Shown piece by piece: positions 6,693-6,904 of a stretch of 6,904 nucleotides of DNA. How positions within the stretch are numbered: position 1 is the stretch's first letter; each line of letters starts with the position of its first letter. The notes under the pieces are model-generated. The model searched no databases, had not been told where the DNA came from, and saw only the letters and a program-made list of their open reading frames with translations. This DNA is from Dehalococcoidia bacterium. GTDB lineage: Bacteria; Chloroflexota; Dehalococcoidia; Dehalococcoidales; DAOWJH01. The DNA is taken from the NCBI GenBank assembly GCA_030640495.1, contig DAOWJH010000026.1, positions 1-6,904 of the forward strand, read 5' to 3'. The translations under genes were made by a program, and so were the position numbers.

Positions 6693-6841
6693 GGTTTGAT
6701 ATAGAAAAAATTGAGTTTCCAGGTGGGAAGGGTAAGGTTTGGCGCACTTACAGGTGTCCCTAGTGTGGCTACATAGGGTAAACTGTTAAGCGGCAAAGGC
6801 GGCAACTTACTAGAGAGACTCTGAAAGAGCTAGAGCACTAG
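6689..6841 (+). pseudogene. Possible decayed small zinc-knuckle protein downstream of alaS
   Basis: In frame 2, beginning at a TTG that overlaps the alaS stop, the sequence reads as a coherent basic peptide of about 50 codons: LRFDIEKIEFPGGKGKVW, then RTYRCP, a TAG at 6761-6763, CGYIG, a TAA at 6779-6781, then TVKRQRRQLTRETLKELEH and a final TAG. The YRCPxCGY pattern is that of a zinc-ribbon knuckle with the x codon turned into a stop. Only one of the two CxxC knuckles of a full zinc ribbon is present, and there is no ATG or clear ribosome site. The simplest reading is a remnant of a small gene. Chance similarity cannot be excluded over so short a stretch. No intact gene is visible between 6693 and the window end. 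Confidence 0.3.
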
Positions 6842-6844
6842 AAC

Positions 6845-6896
6845 TCTTACTATTGTTTGCTATTCCCGACTGAGTAAGAATTATTTATCACGGGAA
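6845..6896 (+). other. Interleaved inverted repeats near the right edge
   Basis: TCTTACT (6845-6851) is complementary to AGTAAGA (6873-6879), and TTCCCG (6863-6868) to CGGGAA (6891-6896). The arms alternate in a pseudoknot-like order. Neither stem is followed by a convincing T-run, so I do not call a terminator for alaS here. Matches of this size are not rare by chance in 60 bases, and the window ends just after. Confidence 0.15.
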
Positions 6897-6904
6897 GCTT
6901 GAAG

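Noticed and set aside
6689..6841. Amber recoding (TAG read as an amino acid) in the zinc-knuckle frame
   Set aside because: A TAA stop follows six codons later in the same frame and there is no sign of readthrough machinery in the window, so decay is simpler.
1..6904. A novel defence, mobile or CRISPR-like system
   Set aside because: No repeat arrays, integrase or transposase genes, or defence domains are present; the genes are housekeeping and central sugar metabolism with uniform base composition.

Overview
The window is a 6.9-kb piece of an ordinary bacterial chromosome. It carries five recognisable protein genes, and four of them belong to one metabolic theme. No mobile element, CRISPR array, tRNA or rRNA is visible. 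The organism is probably a Chloroflexota-type (possibly Dehalococcoidia-like) bacterium. That is an inference from the style of the alanyl-tRNA synthetase (the short motif-2 form CFRTTDIEVVGDHSHL and a four-cysteine insert in the catalytic domain) and from moderate GC content. It is not proven by a marker search.

Layout. Positions 1-1224 (+) hold the 3' part of a GT20 trehalose-6-phosphate synthase-like gene (otsA) whose 5' end lies outside the window. Facing it on the minus strand is a co-directional run read right to left: ROK-family glucokinase (3941-2955), galU (2933-2073) and trehalose-6-phosphate phosphatase otsB (1996-1187). The otsA and otsB coding sequences converge and overlap by 38 bp at their 3' ends. 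A 132-bp divergent intergenic region (3942-4073) contains a good sigma-70-type promoter for alaS, which runs 4074-6692 (+) and is complete. The last 212 bp hold no intact gene. They contain a short peptide frame with a CPxCGY zinc-knuckle motif interrupted by two stop codons, probably a decayed small gene.

Function. Glucokinase makes glucose-6-phosphate and GalU makes UDP-glucose from glucose-1-phosphate. A GT20 enzyme joins the two and OtsB removes the phosphate, giving trehalose or a related compatible solute. Only phosphoglucomutase is missing from the set. The GT20 protein is diverged from E. coli OtsA near the acceptor site, so its exact product is open. AlaS is a housekeeping gene with its own promoter and is not obviously linked to sugar metabolism.

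I found no new defence or mobile system. The points most worth a second look are the overlapping convergent otsA/otsB pair, a nested inverted repeat in the galU-otsB gap, the diverged GT20 acceptor region, the cysteine cluster in AlaRS and the broken zinc-knuckle frame after alaS.
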